Assembly: GCF_014647495.1 (NCBI RefSeq)
Contig: NZ_BMPH01000017.1
Coordinates: 1-64,000, forward strand
Direction: 5' to 3'
Source: Glutamicibacter protophormiae
GTDB lineage: Bacteria; Actinomycetota; Actinomycetes; Actinomycetales; Micrococcaceae
DNA length: 64,000 nucleotides
Each line of letters begins with the position of its first letter. The first letter of the stretch is position 1. This document shows positions 24,456 to 33,209 of the stretch, one piece after another. A program made the translations under genes and the position numbers. The notes under the pieces are model-generated. The model saw only the letters and a list, made by a program, of their open reading frames with translations, searched no databases and was not told the DNA's origin.

Positions 24456-25481
24456 TTACTTGGTGTAGTCGATCACGACACGGCCATCGATCTTCGCATG
24501 GCGCATCTCGTCAAAGACCGCGTTGATGTCTTCCAGCGGGCGGGTGTGGAAAGTGGGCTTGATTTTGCCCGCCGCATAGAAGTCCAGTGCTTCGATCATG
24601 TCCTGGCGGGTTCCGACGATCGAACCGCGGATCGTCAGGCCCTTGAGGACGATGTCGAAAATCGGGGCCGGGAAGTCCCCGGCAGGCAGTCCGTTGAAGA
24701 CGATCGTTCCGCCGCGGCGGGTCATGCCGATGGCCTGGCCAAATGCTGCCGGGTGGACCGCGGTCACGAGCACACCATGGGTGCCGCCGATCTTTTCCTG
24801 AATCACCGCGGCTGGGTCCTGCGCAAAGGCGTTCACCGTGAGTTCAGCTCCGTGCTTGGTGGCCAGCGCCAGCTTGTCATCGGCCACATCGATGGCGACA
24901 ACCCGCATGCCCATGGCAACCGCGTACTGCACCGCAATGTGGCCCAGACCGCCGATGCCGGAGATCGCGACCCACTGGCCGGGGCGTACGCCGGTCATTT
25001 TCAGGCCCTTGTAGACGGTCACTCCGGCGCACAGCACCGGGGCGATTTCGTGCGGATCCGAACCTTCGGGGATGATGGCCGCAAACTTCGCGTCCACCAG
25101 CATGTACTGGCCGAAGGAACCGTCCATCGAATAGCCGCCGTTGGTCTGGGATTCGCACAGCGTTTCCCATCCGGTGCGGCAGTACTCGCAGCGGCCGCAG
25201 GCGCTGGCCAGCCAGGCGTTGCCGACGAGGTCGCCTTCCTTGATCTCGGTGACGCCTTCACCGACCTTGACGACGGTGCCGACGCCCTCGTGGCCCGGAA
25301 TCAGCGGAAGCTTCGGCTTGACCGGCCAGTCGCCTTCGGCGGCGTGCAGGTCGGTGTGGCACACGCCCGAAGCGATGAGCTTGACCAAGGCCTGGCCCGG
25401 GCCCGGCTCGGGGATCGTTGCATCCGCTACTTTGAGTTCTTCGCCGAAGCCTTCAACAATGGCAGCTTTCATGGTGCTCAT
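24456..25481 (-). CDS. adhP: Zinc-dependent alcohol dehydrogenase AdhP
   Basis: 341 residues of the medium-chain dehydrogenase family. Catalytic zinc ligands lie in SGVCHTDLH and GHEGVG. The structural zinc lobe is CGRCEYCRTGWETLC. The NAD motif is GIGGLGHIAVQ. Ends with VIDYTK as in bacterial AdhP/Adh1 enzymes that interconvert ethanol and acetaldehyde. 154 bp separate it from the aldehyde dehydrogenase stop. Together they oxidise short alcohols to acids. Confidence 0.93.
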   Translation of the reverse strand: MSTMKAAIVEGFGEELKVADATIPEPGPGQALVKLIASGVCHTDLHAAEGDWPVKPKLPLIPGHEGVGTVVKVGEGVTEIKEGDLVGNAWLASACGRCEYCRTGWETLCESQTNGGYSMDGSFGQYMLVDAKFAAIIPEGSDPHEIAPVLCAGVTVYKGLKMTGVRPGQWVAISGIGGLGHIAVQYAVAMGMRVVAIDVADDKLALATKHGAELTVNAFAQDPAAVIQEKIGGTHGVLVTAVHPAAFGQAIGMTRRGGTIVFNGLPAGDFPAPIFDIVLKGLTIRGSIVGTRQDMIEALDFYAAGKIKPTFHTRPLEDINAVFDEMRHAKIDGRVVIDYTK

Positions 25482-25635
25482 GGGAATTCCTTTGCGTTGT
25501 TTTCGAAGACCAGGGCCGGGCCCGAAGCTTGCGCTCCGGGTCCGAGCCCGAGCCTTCGGGGTCTGTGAAACTGTCGGTCGTGCGTGGGGGATGGTGACAG
25601 AGGATGGGGGATGTACTGCGTTGGGGTAGTGCAGT

Positions 25636-27159
25636 TTAGAAGAAGCCGAGCTTGTCTTCTGAGTAGGAGACGAGCAGGTTCTTGGTCTGCTGGTAGTGGT
25701 CCAGCATCATCAGGTGGTTTTCGCGGCCGATGCCCGAGGACTTGTATCCGCCGAAAGCCGAGTGCGCCGGGTAGGCGTGGTATTGGTTGACCCAGACACG
25801 TCCTGCCTGGATGTCGCGGCCTGCGCGGTAGGCGGTATTGCCGTTGCGGCTCCATACGCCAGAGCCCAGCCCGTAGAGGGTGTCGTTGGCAATGGACATC
25901 GCGTCGTCGTAGTCCTTGAACTTCGCCACCGAAACGACAGGGCCGAAGATCTCCTCCTGGAAGATGCGCATGTTGTTGGTGCCTTCGAAGATGGTCGGCT
26001 GCACGTAGTAGCCTCCGGACAGCTCTCCGCCCAGGTCCGCGCGCCCGCCGCCAGTGAGCAGCTTGGCGCCTTCGGCCTTGCCGATGTCCATGTAGGAGAG
26101 GATCTTTTCCAGCTGGTCGTTGGAGGCCTGGGCGCCCATCATGGTGTCGGTGTCCAGCGGGTTGCCCTGCTTGATGGCCTTGGTGCGGGCCACGACCTTC
26201 TCCATGAATTCGCCGTAGATGCTTTCCTGGATCAGCGCGCGCGACGGGCAGGTGCAGACCTCACCCTGGTTCAGCGCGAACATCGTGAAGCCTTCCTGGG
26301 CCTTGTCGTAGAAGGCGTCGTCCTTGGCCGCCACGTCCTCGAAGAACACGTTGGGGGACTTGCCGCCGAGCTCCAGGGTGACCGGGATGAGGTTTTCCGA
26401 CGCGTACTGCATGATCAGGCGGCCGGTGGTGGTCTCGCCGGTGAACGCGATCTTGCGGATGCGCTTGTTGGAGGCCAGTGGCTTGCCGCACTCGACACCG
26501 AAGCCGTTGATGACGTTCAGCACGCCGGCCGGGAGCAGGTCGCCGATCAGCTCCATCAGCACCAGGATGCTGACCGGGGTCTGCTCGGCTGGCTTCAGGA
26601 CGATCGCGTTGCCTGCGGCCAAGGCCGGGGCGAGCTTCCAAACGGCCATCAGCAGCGGGAAGTTCCAGGGGATGATCTGTCCGACGACGCCCAGTGGCTC
26701 GTGGAAGTGGTAGGCGGTGGTGTTTTCGTCGAGCTGCGAGAGGCTGCCTTCCTGGGCGCGGATGGCGCCTGCGAAGTAGCGGAAGTGGTCCACCGCCAGC
26801 GGCAGGTCGGCGTTCAGGCATTCGCGGATGGCCTTGCCGTTGTCCCAGGTTTCCGCGACGGACAGCATTTCAAGGTTTTCCTCGATGCGGTCCGCGATGC
26901 GGTTCAGGACCAGGGCGCGGTCCGCCGGGCTGGTCTTGCCCCAGGCCGGCGCCGCCGCGTGCGCCGCGTCCAGAGCGGTTTCGACGTCCTCGGCGGTGGA
27001 TCGTGCGACCTCGCAGAAGGACTTGCCGGTGACCGGGGTGATGTTTTCGAAGTACATTCCCTTGGCCGGAGCAACCCACTGGCCGCCGATGTAGTTCTCG
27101 TACCGCGATTTGAAGTTGACCAATGCTCCATCGGTGTTCGGGTTTGCGTAGATGCTCAT
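25636..27159 (-). CDS. NAD-dependent aldehyde dehydrogenase (acetaldehyde type, ExaC/AldA-like)
   Basis: 507 residues, typical for the acetaldehyde/propionaldehyde group. Motifs: [19 protein letters not shown] (NAD site), [12 protein letters not shown] with catalytic Glu, and [12 protein letters not shown] with the catalytic Cys in the usual actinobacterial VCTC form. C terminus ends DKLGFF. ATG 27159 gives family length; the frame extends 26 codons upstream without support. A CRP-type site lies 65 bp upstream and a 10-bp inverted repeat just beyond. Likely activated by the GAF regulator encoded next. Confidence 0.93.
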   Translation of the reverse strand: MSIYANPNTDGALVNFKSRYENYIGGQWVAPAKGMYFENITPVTGKSFCEVARSTAEDVETALDAAHAAAPAWGKTSPADRALVLNRIADRIEENLEMLSVAETWDNGKAIRECLNADLPLAVDHFRYFAGAIRAQEGSLSQLDENTTAYHFHEPLGVVGQIIPWNFPLLMAVWKLAPALAAGNAIVLKPAEQTPVSILVLMELIGDLLPAGVLNVINGFGVECGKPLASNKRIRKIAFTGETTTGRLIMQYASENLIPVTLELGGKSPNVFFEDVAAKDDAFYDKAQEGFTMFALNQGEVCTCPSRALIQESIYGEFMEKVVARTKAIKQGNPLDTDTMMGAQASNDQLEKILSYMDIGKAEGAKLLTGGGRADLGGELSGGYYVQPTIFEGTNNMRIFQEEIFGPVVSVAKFKDYDDAMSIANDTLYGLGSGVWSRNGNTAYRAGRDIQAGRVWVNQYHAYPAHSAFGGYKSSGIGRENHLMMLDHYQQTKNLLVSYSEDKLGFF

Positions 27160-27223
27160 GGCTGCGTGACTCCTTCGTCTCTTCGCTTCGTGCCGGCGGC
27201 TGAATGCCTCGCCGTCTTGGTAT

Positions 27224-27237
27224 GTGACTCTAGTCAC
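27224..27237. promoter_or_regulatory. CRP/GlxR-type binding site upstream of aldehyde dehydrogenase
   Basis: GTGA-CTCTAG-TCAC matches the core GTGA-N6-TCAC of cAMP-receptor proteins (GlxR in corynebacteria, where ald and adhA are known GlxR targets). It lies 65 bp upstream of the aldehyde dehydrogenase start. Confidence 0.6.
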
Positions 27238-27240
27238 TTA

Positions 27241-27275
27241 AACGTTGCAAGAAGGTTGCACCACTTTGCAACGTT
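27241..27275. promoter_or_regulatory. Inverted repeat, probable GAF-regulator site
   Basis: AACGTTGCAA (27241-27250) and TTGCAACGTT (27266-27275) are perfect complements separated by 15 bp, followed by further GTTGC/GCAAC copies to 27285. Centre-to-centre spacing of 25 bp suits a dimeric activator bound upstream of the ald promoter. Confidence 0.6.
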
Positions 27276-27346
27276 GCGCCGCAACGCCGGGAAACGTGTT
27301 TCCAGCCCATGGCGGGCACAGCACGGCGCGCCGGTTACGGGATCAA

Positions 27347-28570
27347 TCAGGCTTCGAGCGCCTCGATCTCAGCGACAACCAGGGAGCGTGCAGGAGAATC
27401 CAGCGGCAGCTCGCGCAGGGCGGCCATCAGCAGTTGCGAGTCCGCGCTTTGCCGCCCCAGGCGCAGCAGCTGCTGCGCGGTGCCGCGGTCCAGGACCATT
27501 TCCCGCAGGGCAATCTGCGCACGGTAACGCAGCGCCGCAATGCCCGGGGCCTGGGAGCGCACCAGGATCTCGGCGGGGTAAAGCTGCAGCGCCCGCTCCA
27601 GGTCCCCCTCTTCCATGGCGCGCCAGAGCTGAGTCAAGGTCGTTTGAAGCTCCCACTCCAGCCGGTAGGGGCGGGCCGCGATGCGACGGTCGGGAGAATC
27701 AGCCAGGGCCTTGCGCAGGCGGACCAACTCGGAGCGCAGGGTTCCCTCGGAAGCCCCATCAGGCTGCTCGAACAGTTCTTCAACGAGCTGGGCGCTGTTC
27801 AGTCCCCGCGAATGAGCGGCTAGCACGGTCAGGATTTCGGCATGGCGCAGTGATATCGGCTTGCCCGAAAGCCGTGGGCCATCGCTGGCGCACAGATCAA
27901 GGAAATCCTCGTCAGCGCGCTGCACGGCAAGCGCCGGAAGCAGCAGCTGCCCTTCGGCGGCGGCCACGGCGGCTTGGAGCAACGGCAGGGAGTGCACGGC
28001 AATCGCGTCGGCCCCTCCGGTCAGGTCGACCGCGCCGATGATGCGGCCGGTCCGCGGGTTGCGAATCGGAACTGCGGAACAGTTCAAATGGTGCACGTGC
28101 TCGTAGAGGTGCTCGGCGCCGGATACCTGGACGCCGTTTCCCGTCGCAAGCGCCAACCCCGGAGCAGATGTGCCCACCGAGGACTCGCCCCAGTTCGCGC
28201 CCGCACTGAACCCCACATTCTCCGCGCCGTCCATGGCGCCGTGGTTGCCGGCCACCCAGAGCAATGTTCCCTGCGCGTCCGCAAGTGCGACCAGCAGGTT
28301 GGCATCGCTGGCGGCAGGCACCAAGAGCTTCTCGAAAACGGGCCAGATGCGCTGCAATTCGCTGCGCTCCCTGGCCAGGCGGAGGCTGTCGTCGCTGAGC
28401 ATTGCGGGATGGCTGAACTGCGCGGGATTCGACAGGGAACGCCGCCAGGACTCCCGAACGACATTCCTCAATGGAAGCGCGTCAAGGTCAGCCAGATGCG
28501 ACCCCAAAAGCTCATGCGCCTTGCGCGCTTGGCTTGCCGCAGCCGACCAGTCCATGCCTGTTTCGCCCAC
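27347..28570 (-). CDS. GAF-domain transcriptional regulator of alcohol/aldehyde oxidation
   Basis: 407 residues. The N-terminal part begins with the AcoR-like SWRRSLS motif (near 42) and a GAF domain (about 80-215; NWGESSVGTSAPGLAL, then CSAVPIRNPRTGRIIGAVDLTG). The C-terminal half has a winged-helix-like region (SLRHAEILTVLAAHSRGLNSAQL) and helical repeats. It lacks the AAA+ domain of sigma-54 activators, as expected in actinobacteria. GTG 28570 follows GGAG by five bases. Directly upstream of ald on the same strand, so it probably activates ald-adhP on sensing an alcohol or aldehyde. Confidence 0.82.
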   Translation of the reverse strand: MGETGMDWSAAASQARKAHELLGSHLADLDALPLRNVVRESWRRSLSNPAQFSHPAMLSDDSLRLARERSELQRIWPVFEKLLVPAASDANLLVALADAQGTLLWVAGNHGAMDGAENVGFSAGANWGESSVGTSAPGLALATGNGVQVSGAEHLYEHVHHLNCSAVPIRNPRTGRIIGAVDLTGGADAIAVHSLPLLQAAVAAAEGQLLLPALAVQRADEDFLDLCASDGPRLSGKPISLRHAEILTVLAAHSRGLNSAQLVEELFEQPDGASEGTLRSELVRLRKALADSPDRRIAARPYRLEWELQTTLTQLWRAMEEGDLERALQLYPAEILVRSQAPGIAALRYRAQIALREMVLDRGTAQQLLRLGRQSADSQLLMAALRELPLDSPARSLVVAEIEALEA

Positions 28571-28853
28571 CGTGACTCCAGATACCTGTAAAAATTCAGC
28601 GTAACGCAGGTCACTTTCCCATGCGTACCTTACACACTAGGGCATGCGGATGGGGATTTGTAGTGATCATCCTGTTGATACCCCCATGATTCCCTGACTC
28701 CGCACGCCGGGCCGCGACATCATCGCAGGTCGGCCGCTACCAATAGGAGACTTTACATCTTATTAATTAGATGTCTTGTCTATTATTTCGACACCGCCAG
28801 GGTCCGAAGATTTTATTTCCCCCACCCCTTCCACTGCGTGGCCGGTGGGAGTA

Positions 28854-28877
28854 ATATACAACCAAATGGTTGTATAT
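28854..28877. promoter_or_regulatory. ArsR operator overlapping -10 and start codon
   Basis: ATATACAACCA-AA-TGGTTGTATAT, perfect 11-bp arms. It covers part of the -10 TAATAT (28852-28857) and the first four codons of the ArsR gene. The -10 lies 8 bp before ATG, so the mRNA is probably leaderless and binding would block initiation directly. Confidence 0.78.
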
Positions 28878-29204
28878 GAGTTGAGCGATGAACAGGTGAA
28901 CAAGGTCTTCCGCGCCTTGGCAGACGCCACACGACGAGACATCGTGCGGCGGACGTTGAGCGCCGAAGTACGCGTGAGCGACCTGGCCGCGGCCTACGAC
29001 ATGTCGTTTGCCGCAGTGCAGAAGCACGTGGCCGCCCTTGAAGCAGCGGGCCTGGTTACCAAGATCGCACGTGGCCGCGAGCGCATTGTCCGCGGCCAGC
29101 CGGACACCATCCGACACGTCCAGGAACTACTCACCGCCTATGAGGACATCTGGCTCCGGCGCATCGCCCGGCTTGATGACTTCCTCGCAGATGAAGCCGA
29201 CTAA
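28866..29204 (+). CDS. ArsR family transcriptional regulator (SdpR-like)
   Basis: 112 residues with a single winged helix: VFRALADATRRDIVRRTL, then SDLAAAYDMSFAAVQKHVAALEAAGLV and the wing RGRERIV. No Cys or His metal site is visible, so it belongs to the non-metal SdpR/SRPBCC-linked group. The chosen start has no ribosome site but a perfectly spaced -10, indicating a leaderless mRNA. The palindrome at the start predicts autorepression. Followed 10 bp later by the SRPBCC gene, a common ArsR partner. Confidence 0.88.
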   Translation: MVVYELSDEQVNKVFRALADATRRDIVRRTLSAEVRVSDLAAAYDMSFAAVQKHVAALEAAGLVTKIARGRERIVRGQPDTIRHVQELLTAYEDIWLRRIARLDDFLADEAD

Positions 29205-29214
29205 GGATTTCGCC

Positions 29215-30186
29215 ATGCCTGTCACCTCCGTACTCAAGGATCCGGAAACGCTGACCCTCACCGTCCACGCCAACTTCCCGGTCCCCGTTTCCCGGCTCTG
29301 GGACGCCTACCTCGACCCCCGCCAGATCGAGAAATTCTGGGGCCCGGTTGAATACCCGGCCACCTTCACGCGCCACGACGGCGCCGTCGGCGGCCGGAGC
29401 AACTACTACATGACCTCGCCGGAAGGCGAGCAGTTCCATGGATACTGGATTTGGAACGAAGTGGTCGAGCACAAGTTCTTCGAGGTCACCGATGGTTTCG
29501 CCCACGCTGACGGATCCGTGAACGAAGATCTTCCAGCCACCCGCACCGTCTTCAGCTTCGACCCCCACGAAGACGGTTCCAAGCTGACCATCACCGCCAA
29601 CTTCGATTCCGTCGATGAGCTTGAGCAGGTTGTCGCCATGGGCATGATCGACGGCACGCGATCGGCCATGAGCCAGATCGAGCAGGTGCTGATCGACCTG
29701 CGCAACTACGCGCAGACTTTCGCCACCGAAGCCCAGCTGCTCTCCGACACCCAGGTGCGCGTCAGCCGCATCATCCGCGGCACCCAGGAGCAGGTCTGGC
29801 GCGCACACCATGATCCCCAGCTCATGAAGCGCTGGCTGCTGGGCCCCGACGGCTGGCAGATGACCGAATGCCTCCTGCCCAAGGACGTGGGAGACAGCTA
29901 CCGCTACTGGTGGGAGCCGAATTCCGGCGTCGAAGGCCAGGGTTTCGGATTTGCCGGCGTCTGCTTGGCCAGCACCCCGCACAGCTTCGAATCATTCACC
30001 GAGCAGATGATCGACACCGATTACCCTGCGACCGTCAATGAAACGACGTTCACCCCGGTGCAGTCCGGCACCCTGCTCAGCCTGGTCATCACCTACCCCG
30101 ACGCCCAAACCCGCGACATGGTGCTGGCCACCGGAATGACCGACGGAATGGAGGCCAGCTACGCACGCCTTGAATCAATGCTCTGA
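29215..30186 (+). CDS. Tandem SRPBCC (AHSA1-type) domain protein
   Basis: 323 residues containing two SRPBCC/AHSA1 domains. The first is at about 12-165 (FPVPVSRLWDAYLDPRQIEKFWGP) and the second at 175-323 (IIRGTQEQVWRAHHDPQLMKRWLLGP). Each ends with a LATGMTDGMEASYARLE-like helix. Such helix-grip folds bind hydrophobic ligands in the cytosol; two fused domains are less usual than one. Starts 10 bp after ArsR with AAGGAT, thus one operon under the palindromic operator. Ligand unknown. Confidence 0.87.
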   Translation: MPVTSVLKDPETLTLTVHANFPVPVSRLWDAYLDPRQIEKFWGPVEYPATFTRHDGAVGGRSNYYMTSPEGEQFHGYWIWNEVVEHKFFEVTDGFAHADGSVNEDLPATRTVFSFDPHEDGSKLTITANFDSVDELEQVVAMGMIDGTRSAMSQIEQVLIDLRNYAQTFATEAQLLSDTQVRVSRIIRGTQEQVWRAHHDPQLMKRWLLGPDGWQMTECLLPKDVGDSYRYWWEPNSGVEGQGFGFAGVCLASTPHSFESFTEQMIDTDYPATVNETTFTPVQSGTLLSLVITYPDAQTRDMVLATGMTDGMEASYARLESML

Positions 30187-30242
30187 GCGATACGCCCCAC
30201 AATCGCGAAAAGGGCCGGGGCAAATGTGAAACACTTAGTGTC

Positions 30243-30944
30243 ATGAGTACCCACAATGTGCGCGCAGGCCTGGATAAGAAGGCCGATCAGGTTCAGGAAA
30301 TGTTCGACAACCTAGCTCCACGCTATGACTTGCTGAACACGTTGATGACCGGCGGCATTGTGAACTACTGGCGCAAGATCACCACCGAGGCGATCGCCCC
30401 GAAGCCCGGCGAGCGCATCCTGGACCTGGCCGCCGGCACCGGAACCTCTTCCGTGCCGCTGGCCAAGGCAGGCGCCCGCGTCACCGCATGCGACATGTCC
30501 CACGGCATGCTGGCCGAAGGCCGCAAGCGCTACCCGGAGCTGGAATTCGTCTACGGCGACGGCCACGATCTGCCGTTCGAGGACAACACCTTCGATGCGG
30601 TGACCATCTCCTACGGTCTGCGCAACATCTCGGACACCGAGAAGGCGCTCTCGGAGCTGCGCCGCGTCACCAAGCCCGGTGGACGCATTGTTGTCGCCGA
30701 GTTCTCCACCCCGACGGTGACCCCGATCAAGGTCGCCTACCAGCAGTTCCTGCCGCGCGTCATCCCGGCCCTGGGCTACATGGTCTCGCCGAATCCTTCG
30801 GCGTACGCCTACCTTGCAGAGTCCATCGCCGCCTGGCCGGACCAGGAGAAACTGGGGCGCAAGTTCGTCGACGTCGGCTGGAAGAATGTCGAGTACCGCA
30901 ACCTGACCGGCGGCATCGTCGCGGTGCACCGCGCGTGGAAGTAA
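30243..30944 (+). CDS. menG: Demethylmenaquinone methyltransferase
   Basis: 233 residues of the UbiE/MenG/COQ5 family. The SAM-binding motif is LDLAAGTGTSS, with the family motifs YDLLNTLMTGGIVNYWRK near the N terminus and ISYGLRNISD and EFSTP in the middle. It methylates demethylmenaquinone in the last step of menaquinone synthesis. It has a GTGTC ATG start without clear ribosome site. Single gene followed by a strong terminator. Confidence 0.93.
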   Translation: MSTHNVRAGLDKKADQVQEMFDNLAPRYDLLNTLMTGGIVNYWRKITTEAIAPKPGERILDLAAGTGTSSVPLAKAGARVTACDMSHGMLAEGRKRYPELEFVYGDGHDLPFEDNTFDAVTISYGLRNISDTEKALSELRRVTKPGGRIVVAEFSTPTVTPIKVAYQQFLPRVIPALGYMVSPNPSAYAYLAESIAAWPDQEKLGRKFVDVGWKNVEYRNLTGGIVAVHRAWK

Positions 30945-30963
30945 GCTGAACAGCAAGTTGTGA

Positions 30964-30999
30964 ATCGGGGCGTGCCGCCAGGCACGCCCCGATTTTTTT
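30964..30999 (+). terminator. Rho-independent terminator of menG
   Basis: 13-bp stem ATCGGGGCGTGCC with its complement, GCCA loop, then seven T residues. A textbook intrinsic terminator 20 bp after menG. Confidence 0.95.
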
Positions 31000-31005
31000 C
31001 GTCCC

Positions 31006-31034
31006 TCGAACACGGTCGGGGCCCCTGCTACACT
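31006..31034 (+). promoter_or_regulatory. Promoter of the ABC-F gene
   Basis: TCGAAC (31006-31011), 17 bp, TACACT (31029-31034). The next ATG is 7 bp further, so the transcript probably starts at or near that ATG and opens with a six-codon frame. Confidence 0.5.
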
Positions 31035-31041
31035 CGAAACC

Positions 31042-31062
31042 ATGGATCTCATCTGCGCATAG
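31042..31062 (+). CDS. Possible leaderless leader peptide of the ABC-F gene (6 aa)
   Basis: ATG GAT CTC ATC TGC GCA TAG encodes MDLICA. Its ATG is 7 bp after the -10 TACACT, so it would be translated without a leader, followed by about 150 nt of untranslated leader before the ABC-F ribosome site. Genes for antibiotic-resistance ABC-F proteins are often controlled by ribosome stalling on tiny upstream frames. This is inference from position only. Confidence 0.35.
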   Translation: MDLICA

Positions 31063-31212
31063 CCTCGAACAGTCTCGCGCCCCATTTGGCGGCGCACGTT
31101 CATTCCCGGCTTCCGGTGCAGATTTCCGTTTCCCGGTTCCCCGCAGGTGCTGCCGCGAACCATCCAACGACGCCTCTTTCCGGTCGCCTCCTCAGACTTC
31201 ACAGGAGCCACC

Positions 31213-32817
31213 ATGGCCTTGACCCCGCCCATCACCCTGACCGCCCTCAGCTTCTCCTGGCCGGACGGCGGCCAGGTGCTCTCGCAGCTTGAGGGCACCT
31301 TCCCTGCCGGCGCCAGCGGCTTGATCGGCGCCAACGGGAGCGGAAAGTCCACCCTGCTCAAGCTGATCGCGGGACGCCTCGTCCCGAGTTCCGGACAGGT
31401 TTCGGCGGACGGCGACGTCGCCTACCTGGCGCAGAACATCACCCTGCAATCAGACGCAACGCTCGCGGACCTGCTGGGTGTCGCTCCGGCCTACCGTGCG
31501 CTGCAGGCCATCGAAACAGGCAGCGTCGACCCGGCGGATTTCGATTCCGTCGGCTCCGACTGGGATCTGGAAGCCAGGGTCCAGGCCGAGCTGACCCCGC
31601 TGGGTTTCGGCCGTCTGGAGCTGTCGCGAAGGGTCGACGAGCTTTCCGGCGGTGAAACCATGCTGCTGGCGGTACTCGGGCTGCGGCTTGCGCGCAAACC
31701 GATCACGCTGCTCGATGAGCCAACAAACAACCTGGACGGGCAGACCCGGCAGCTGTTGTACGGGCTGCTGCATTCCTGGCCCGGAACACTCGTCGTGGTG
31801 AGCCACGACCTGCAGCTGCTGGAGCAGATGCAGCACACCGTCGAACTGCACGACGGGCACCTGCGCTTCTTCGGCGGCCCCTACAGCCTGTACCGGGAGC
31901 AGCTGGAGACCGAGCAGCAGGCGGCGGTGCAGGCGGCCAAATCCGCGGGGTCGGCGCTGAAGGTGGAAAAGCGGCAGCGGACCGAGGCGGAGACCAAGCT
32001 GGCCCGCGCCAAACGCAAGGGCCGGGCGGAACAGCTCGGCGGTAACATGCCGCGCATCCTGGCCAACTCGCTGAAACAGAAGTCCGAGGCGAACGCCGGC
32101 AAGACCCGCGCCCAGCACGAGGCGAAGATCGAAGCCGCGCAGCAGCACGTCGACCTGGCGCGGGCCCGGATTCGGGAGGTCGAGCACATCAACCTGGAAC
32201 TGCCCGACCCCGGGCTGCCCGCCGGCCGACGGGTGCTGGAGCTGGAGGACGGCGAGCGTTGGCATCTGGTGCAGGGGCCGGAGCGCGTGGCGCTGACCGG
32301 CCCCAACGGCTCTGGCAAGAGCACGTTGCTGCGCCACCTGCTCTTCGGGTCCGAACCTGCGGGCGGGATCTGTGGCACCCTCCACGTGGACCGCGTGGGC
32401 TACCTGCCGCAGCAGCTCACCGGGTTGGACGAGCGGCTCAGCGCCGTGGAGAACGTGCAGCACGCGGCTCCGGACGTCCCCTCCGGAACCATCCGCAACC
32501 TGCTGGCCCGGCTGCTGCTGCGCGGCGCAAGCGCAGACCGCCCGCTGGGCGCCCTCTCCGGCGGCGAACGGCTGCGGGTCCATCTGGCCTGCCTGCTGGC
32601 GGCGGTTCCTGTGAATCAGCTGCTGATCCTGGACGAGCCCACGAACAACCTGGACATCGACGGCGTACGCCAGCTGGCCGAAGCCCTGAACGCCTACCGC
32701 GGGGCCTTGCTGGTAGTCAGCCACGACCAGGACTTCCTCGCACGGCTTGGCCTGGACTACGCCCTCGGCCTTGATTCCGCCGGGAAACTGGCCCGGGGAC
32801 AGGCCCCGGGGACGTGA
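31213..32817 (+). CDS. ABC-F family ATPase
   Basis: 534 residues, two ABC domains and no membrane segment. NBD1: GANGSGKST, ELSGGE, LLDEPTNNLD, SHD. A highly charged coiled linker at about 225-335 follows. NBD2: GPNGSGKST, ALSGGE, ILDEPTNNLD, SHDQDF. ABC-F proteins bind the ribosomal E site; some confer resistance to drugs acting at the peptidyl-transferase centre, others act in translation quality control. ATG 31213 follows CAGGAG. The long leader with a six-codon frame suggests translation-dependent control. Which subgroup it belongs to cannot be told by eye. Confidence 0.92.
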   Translation: MALTPPITLTALSFSWPDGGQVLSQLEGTFPAGASGLIGANGSGKSTLLKLIAGRLVPSSGQVSADGDVAYLAQNITLQSDATLADLLGVAPAYRALQAIETGSVDPADFDSVGSDWDLEARVQAELTPLGFGRLELSRRVDELSGGETMLLAVLGLRLARKPITLLDEPTNNLDGQTRQLLYGLLHSWPGTLVVVSHDLQLLEQMQHTVELHDGHLRFFGGPYSLYREQLETEQQAAVQAAKSAGSALKVEKRQRTEAETKLARAKRKGRAEQLGGNMPRILANSLKQKSEANAGKTRAQHEAKIEAAQQHVDLARARIREVEHINLELPDPGLPAGRRVLELEDGERWHLVQGPERVALTGPNGSGKSTLLRHLLFGSEPAGGICGTLHVDRVGYLPQQLTGLDERLSAVENVQHAAPDVPSGTIRNLLARLLLRGASADRPLGALSGGERLRVHLACLLAAVPVNQLLILDEPTNNLDIDGVRQLAEALNAYRGALLVVSHDQDFLARLGLDYALGLDSAGKLARGQAPGT

Positions 32818-32882
32818 TTCATGCAGGAACCCCGCGTAGACTTGAACAAAGCACAACGCCCAGGACCGAAAGCAGTTCAACC

Positions 32883-33134
32883 ATGTCCTATCCGCAGCGC
32901 ACCGTTGAAGTCGTCGACGCCGGCTTGGTCATCGACCAGTCCGCCACCCTGCTCTGGGAGGATATCCGACGAGCTTTCATCTACGACGCGGGGACGGAAG
33001 CCGAGGAGCTGACCTGCGCAGAGTTCCACCTGGCCGAGGGCTACAGCGTGGAAATCAACAGCCAGATGCCCGGCTGGGACCATGCGATCGAGCACCTGCC
33101 GGGACGCATCGACAACCTGGTCGACGAACGCTGA
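32883..33134 (+). CDS. Conserved-looking small hypothetical protein
   Basis: 83 residues, soluble and acidic, MSYPQRTVEVVDAGLVIDQ then a LLWEDIRRAFIYDAGTEAEELTC segment and a final HLPGRIDNLVDER. I recognise no domain. A -10-like TAGACT (32838-32843) lies 40 bp upstream. Coding is supported by codon pattern and by a compact position between two genes. It could be co-transcribed with the hydrolase that starts 75 bp later. Confidence 0.6.
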   Translation: MSYPQRTVEVVDAGLVIDQSATLLWEDIRRAFIYDAGTEAEELTCAEFHLAEGYSVEINSQMPGWDHAIEHLPGRIDNLVDER

Positions 33135-33209
33135 GCACCCCAGCAGTCCCGCTGGACTGCGGCACCACCGAATTCCGGCTCGAAGCGAGCCAAGTCTAGG
33201 AGTTTTCCC

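Noticed and set aside
25696-28041. 781-codon open frame antisense to the aldehyde dehydrogenase and GAF regulator
   Set aside because: It crosses two well-supported genes and their intergenic region and contains no recognisable fold.
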